Assembly (NCBI GenBank): GCA_963696105.1
Contig: CAVOIP010000005.1
Location: 1,302,001 to 1,366,000 of the forward strand
Source: CAVRTM01 sp963696105
Lineage (GTDB): Bacteria > Actinomycetota > Actinomycetes > Actinomycetales > Dermatophilaceae
Length of the DNA: 64,000 nt
Direction: 5' to 3'
The translations under genes were made by a program, and so were the position numbers. A model generated the notes under the pieces. The model was given only the letters and a program-made list of their open reading frames with translations. It had not been told where the DNA came from and searched no databases. The stretch's first letter is position 1. Each line of letters opens with the position of its first letter. Shown here one piece after another: positions 61,662 through 64,000 of the stretch.

Positions 61662-63306
61662 GGCGCTGCTGGCCACCGCCTCGGTCGCGGTCGCCCTGGC
61701 CGCGGCCGACACCTACGTCGTCGTGGTGGCGCTGCCCGACATGATGGCGGGGGTGGGGCTGGGCATCGAGTCGCTGCAGCGCGCCACGCCCATCGTCTCG
61801 GGGTTCCTCCTCGGCTACGTCGCGGTGCTGCCGCTGATCGGCCGGCTGGCCGACCTGCTGCCGCGCCAGCGGGTGCTGCTGGGCTGCCTCGCCGTGTTCG
61901 TGGTCGGCTCGGTCCTCACCGCGACGGCGGTCGAGCTGCCGGTGCTGGTGTCCGGCCGGGTCCTGCAGGGCGTCGGCGGGGGCGGCCTCGTGCCGGCGAC
62001 GCTCGCCCTGGTCGCCGACCTCTGGCCGCCGGATCGCCGCGGCACCCCGCTCGGGGTCGTCGGCGCGGTGCAGGAGCTCGGCAGCGTGCTCGGGCCGCTG
62101 CTGGGGGCGGCCGTCCTCGCCGTGGCGGACTGGCGCGCGATCTTCTGGCTCAACGTGCTGCTCGGGCTGCTGCTGGCCGCGGCGGTCCTGGCCACCGGCG
62201 CCGGTCCCGGCCGCGGTGCCGCAGCAGGCAGGCGACGGACTCGGAGCGCTCCGGTGCTGGCGGTCCTCGCCTCGGCTCTCGGCCTGCTCACCCTGCTGGC
62301 GCCCGAGCGCCTGGTCACCGGCGTCACCACCGGCATCCCGTTCATCCCGCTGGTCGGCACGTCACGCGTGGCCACGCCGATCGGCGTGGTGACCCTGGTC
62401 CTGCTGGTCGCGCTTGCCGCCGTGACAGCTCGGCGGTGGGGCCCGGCGCTCGCCGCGGCCGACGCCCCTGGCGCCCTGCTCGTGGCGGTCGCCCTCGGGT
62501 GCCTCGTGCTCGCCTTCGCCTCCGCCAACCCGGCGCGGGAGGTCGTCGGGCCGTGGGGCCGGGTGCTGTTGCCGGTCGGCGTGCTCGCCGTCGGCGGCTA
62601 CGTCTGGCACGCCCGGCGGGCGGCGCAGCCGCTCGTGGCGCGCGGGGTCGTCCGGGGACGGGTGGCTCCTGCGCTGGCGGTGAGCCTGCTCGTGGGGGCC
62701 GCGCTGGTGGCCGTCGTCGTCGAGGTGCCCGTCCTCGCCCGGCTCACGCTTCCCGGCAGCCAGACCACGGCGGCCCTCGTCCTCGTCCGCTTCCTGGTGT
62801 CGGTGCCGGTGGGTGCGGTCCTCGGTGGCGTGCTGCTGCGGCGGGGCGCACCCGGTGTGGTGGCCGCGCCGGCCCTGGCCCTGGCATCGGCCGGGCTCGC
62901 CGTCATGGCGTCGTGGGGCGCCGGCTCGCTGTCGACCTGGCCGGCGACCGTCGTGCTGGTCGCGGTCGGCCTGGGCATCGGCCTGGCCATCGCCCCCGTC
63001 AACGCCGCCGCGCTCGCCGACGCGCCGGCCGCCGCACACGGCGTCGCCGGGTCTCTGGTCGTGGTGGCCCGGATGGTCGGCATGGTGGTGGGGCTGGCGC
63101 TGCTGACGGCGGTCGGGCTGCACCGCTTCTACCAGGCGGTGGCGACGCTGCCCGACCCCTCCGACGCGCGGGCGCTGCTGGGTGCCGGGGTGGTGCAGGT
63201 GCAGACCGTCTTCGCCGGTGCCGCCGTGGCGGCAGCCCTCGCGGCGGTGGTGGCGCTGCGGCTCGGGATCCGACCTCAGGGCCGACTCGGACGCAGGCGC
63301 CGGTAG
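61642..63306 (+). CDS. P55-type MFS lipid/drug exporter
   Basis: 554 residues from a TTG at 61642, overlapping lprG. About fourteen membrane helices. Signature segments: ADTYVVVVALPDMM (TM1 acidic residue), GRLADLLPRQRVLLGCLAVF (A motif), GRVLQGVGGGGLVPATLALVADLWPPDRRGTPLG and GAVQELGSVLGPLLG (C motif). Homolog of Rv1410c/P55, which works with LprG to move triacylglycerides or lipoglycans and affects drug tolerance. Assignment rests on both sequence and neighbour. Confidence 0.92.
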   Translation: MRSASPRALLATASVAVALAAADTYVVVVALPDMMAGVGLGIESLQRATPIVSGFLLGYVAVLPLIGRLADLLPRQRVLLGCLAVFVVGSVLTATAVELPVLVSGRVLQGVGGGGLVPATLALVADLWPPDRRGTPLGVVGAVQELGSVLGPLLGAAVLAVADWRAIFWLNVLLGLLLAAAVLATGAGPGRGAAAGRRRTRSAPVLAVLASALGLLTLLAPERLVTGVTTGIPFIPLVGTSRVATPIGVVTLVLLVALAAVTARRWGPALAAADAPGALLVAVALGCLVLAFASANPAREVVGPWGRVLLPVGVLAVGGYVWHARRAAQPLVARGVVRGRVAPALAVSLLVGAALVAVVVEVPVLARLTLPGSQTTAALVLVRFLVSVPVGAVLGGVLLRRGAPGVVAAPALALASAGLAVMASWGAGSLSTWPATVVLVAVGLGIGLAIAPVNAAALADAPAAAHGVAGSLVVVARMVGMVVGLALLTAVGLHRFYQAVATLPDPSDARALLGAGVVQVQTVFAGAAVAAALAAVVALRLGIRPQGRLGRRRR

Positions 63307-64000
63307 CGGCCGACCTCGTACGCGCTGACGCGGCGTACGACGCCGGGGACCACGCGCTCCGCGAGCGCCCCCAGGCGGCCGAGGACCCTCGGCGCCACGA
63401 TGATCTCGGGGTTCCGGGGCAGCGCCGCGAGCACGATGGAGGCGACCTGCTCCGGGCTGATCGGCTTGCCCTGCACGCGACGCACGAGGGCGACCCCGAC
63501 CGTGTTGGCGCCGGTGGGTGGGGAGCCCGGGTTGATGTTGTCCAGCAGCGGGGTGTCCACGAACGCGGGGCAGACGGCCGTCACCTTGACGCCGGAGGCG
63601 GCGGCCTCCAGGCGCAGCACCCGCGCGAGGGCGACCACGGCGTGCTTGGTGACCGTGTAGGGGCCGAGTAGCGGCACGGGGATCAGTCCGGCGAGCGAGG
63701 CGGTGATCACGATGTGCCCGTGTCCCTGGGCGCGCAGGATCGGGTAGACGGCCTCGACGCCGTGGATCACCCCGCGCAGGTTGACGTCGATCGCGCTGTC
63801 CCAGTGGGCGGGGGCGAGCTCCTCGATGCCGCCGGCGACCCCGATGCCCGCGTTGTCGTAGAAGAGGTCGATCCGGCCGTGCTGCTCGGCCACGTCCCGG
63901 GCGACGCGGGCGAACGCCTCCCGGTCGCGGACGTCGAGCAGCACGTGCGACGGGTCCCGGGGATGGAGGTCGGCGACGACCACCGTGTCGCCGGCCATGA
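63276..64000 (-). CDS. SDR family oxidoreductase (N-terminus beyond right edge)
   Basis: 241 residues visible. The in-frame ATG at 63998 reads MAGDTVVVADLHP, which corresponds to the second beta strand, so the glycine-rich TGxxxGIG cofactor motif lies past the window end. Seen: NAGIGVAGGIEELAPAHWDSAIDVNLRGVIHGVEAVYPIL, catalytic ITASLAGLIPVPLLGPYTVTKHAVVALARVLRLEAAASGVKV (Ser, Tyr, Lys) and VCPAFVDTPLLDN. A C-terminal basic tail follows. Its stop overlaps the end of the MFS gene by 31 nt. Confidence 0.9.
   Translation of the reverse strand, partial: MAGDTVVVADLHPRDPSHVLLDVRDREAFARVARDVAEQHGRIDLFYDNAGIGVAGGIEELAPAHWDSAIDVNLRGVIHGVEAVYPILRAQGHGHIVITASLAGLIPVPLLGPYTVTKHAVVALARVLRLEAAASGVKVTAVCPAFVDTPLLDNINPGSPPTGANTVGVALVRRVQGKPISPEQVASIVLAALPRNPEIIVAPRVLGRLGALAERVVPGVVRRVSAYEVGRYRRLRPSRP

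Overview
This window comes from a high-GC (roughly 70% or more) actinobacterium. The gene families fit Propionibacteriales/Nocardioidaceae: a proteasome activator Bpa ending in GQYL, a dnaK-grpE-dnaJ-hspR operon with HspR boxes, an lprG-p55 pair, a DUF222/HNH (13E12-type) gene, and many genes that look leaderless. The genus is an inference. No rRNA, tRNA, CRISPR array, prophage or complete insertion sequence was seen.

Layout. 1-3160 is a minus-strand module: TelA, an XpaC-like partner and a CbbX/SpoVK-type AAA+ ATPase cut by the left edge. 3439-9756 holds a methyltransferase, a long glycosyltransferase, a membrane-anchored metallophosphoesterase and an FAD-binding dehydrogenase. 9786-14566 holds a DUF998 membrane protein, a 32-bp triplicate repeat, a divergent MFS/LysR pair, a FadR-type regulator and an SDR. 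14585-16250 has bpa and a heavily frameshifted acyl-ACP desaturase gene.

The main accessory block is 16393-28766: a MimR/AcoR-type activator diverges from a propane/acetone-type soluble diiron monooxygenase operon (prmABCD), followed by an amidohydrolase, a DUF59 Fe-S assembly protein, a dedicated GroEL, an unknown 223-aa protein and an NRAMP metal transporter, mostly joined by 4-nt overlaps or very short gaps. GTGTCTCA-N3-TGAGACAC palindromes flank its start, and stable hairpins sit between prmA and prmB and before groEL.

28763-31500 has an acetyltransferase, a quinone oxidoreductase and an IclR regulator. 31571-39094 is a complete histidine-utilization locus (hutH, hutU, M20 amidohydrolase, hutF, hutI) for the formiminoglutamate-deiminase route, with an M20 enzyme in the place expected for formylglutamate hydrolysis and a Cys-tRNA(Pro) deacylase gene inserted on the other strand. 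Then come an M13 peptidase, the HNH gene, a branched-chain 2-oxoacid dehydrogenase operon (E1alpha-E1beta-E2) with a divergent Lrp regulator, and a DUF4235 gene. A TPP riboswitch leads ykoE plus a fused ABC-ABC-EcfT protein for thiamine or HMP uptake. A FadD ligase, the dnaK operon, a macrodomain protein, clpB, an SRPBCC protein, lprG-p55 and a right-edge-truncated SDR finish the window.

Data quality: desA, the prm amidohydrolase, hutH and the M20 gene carry single-base indels while protein similarity continues unbroken in another frame. That pattern suggests sequencing or assembly error more than decay, so these four are listed as frameshifted.
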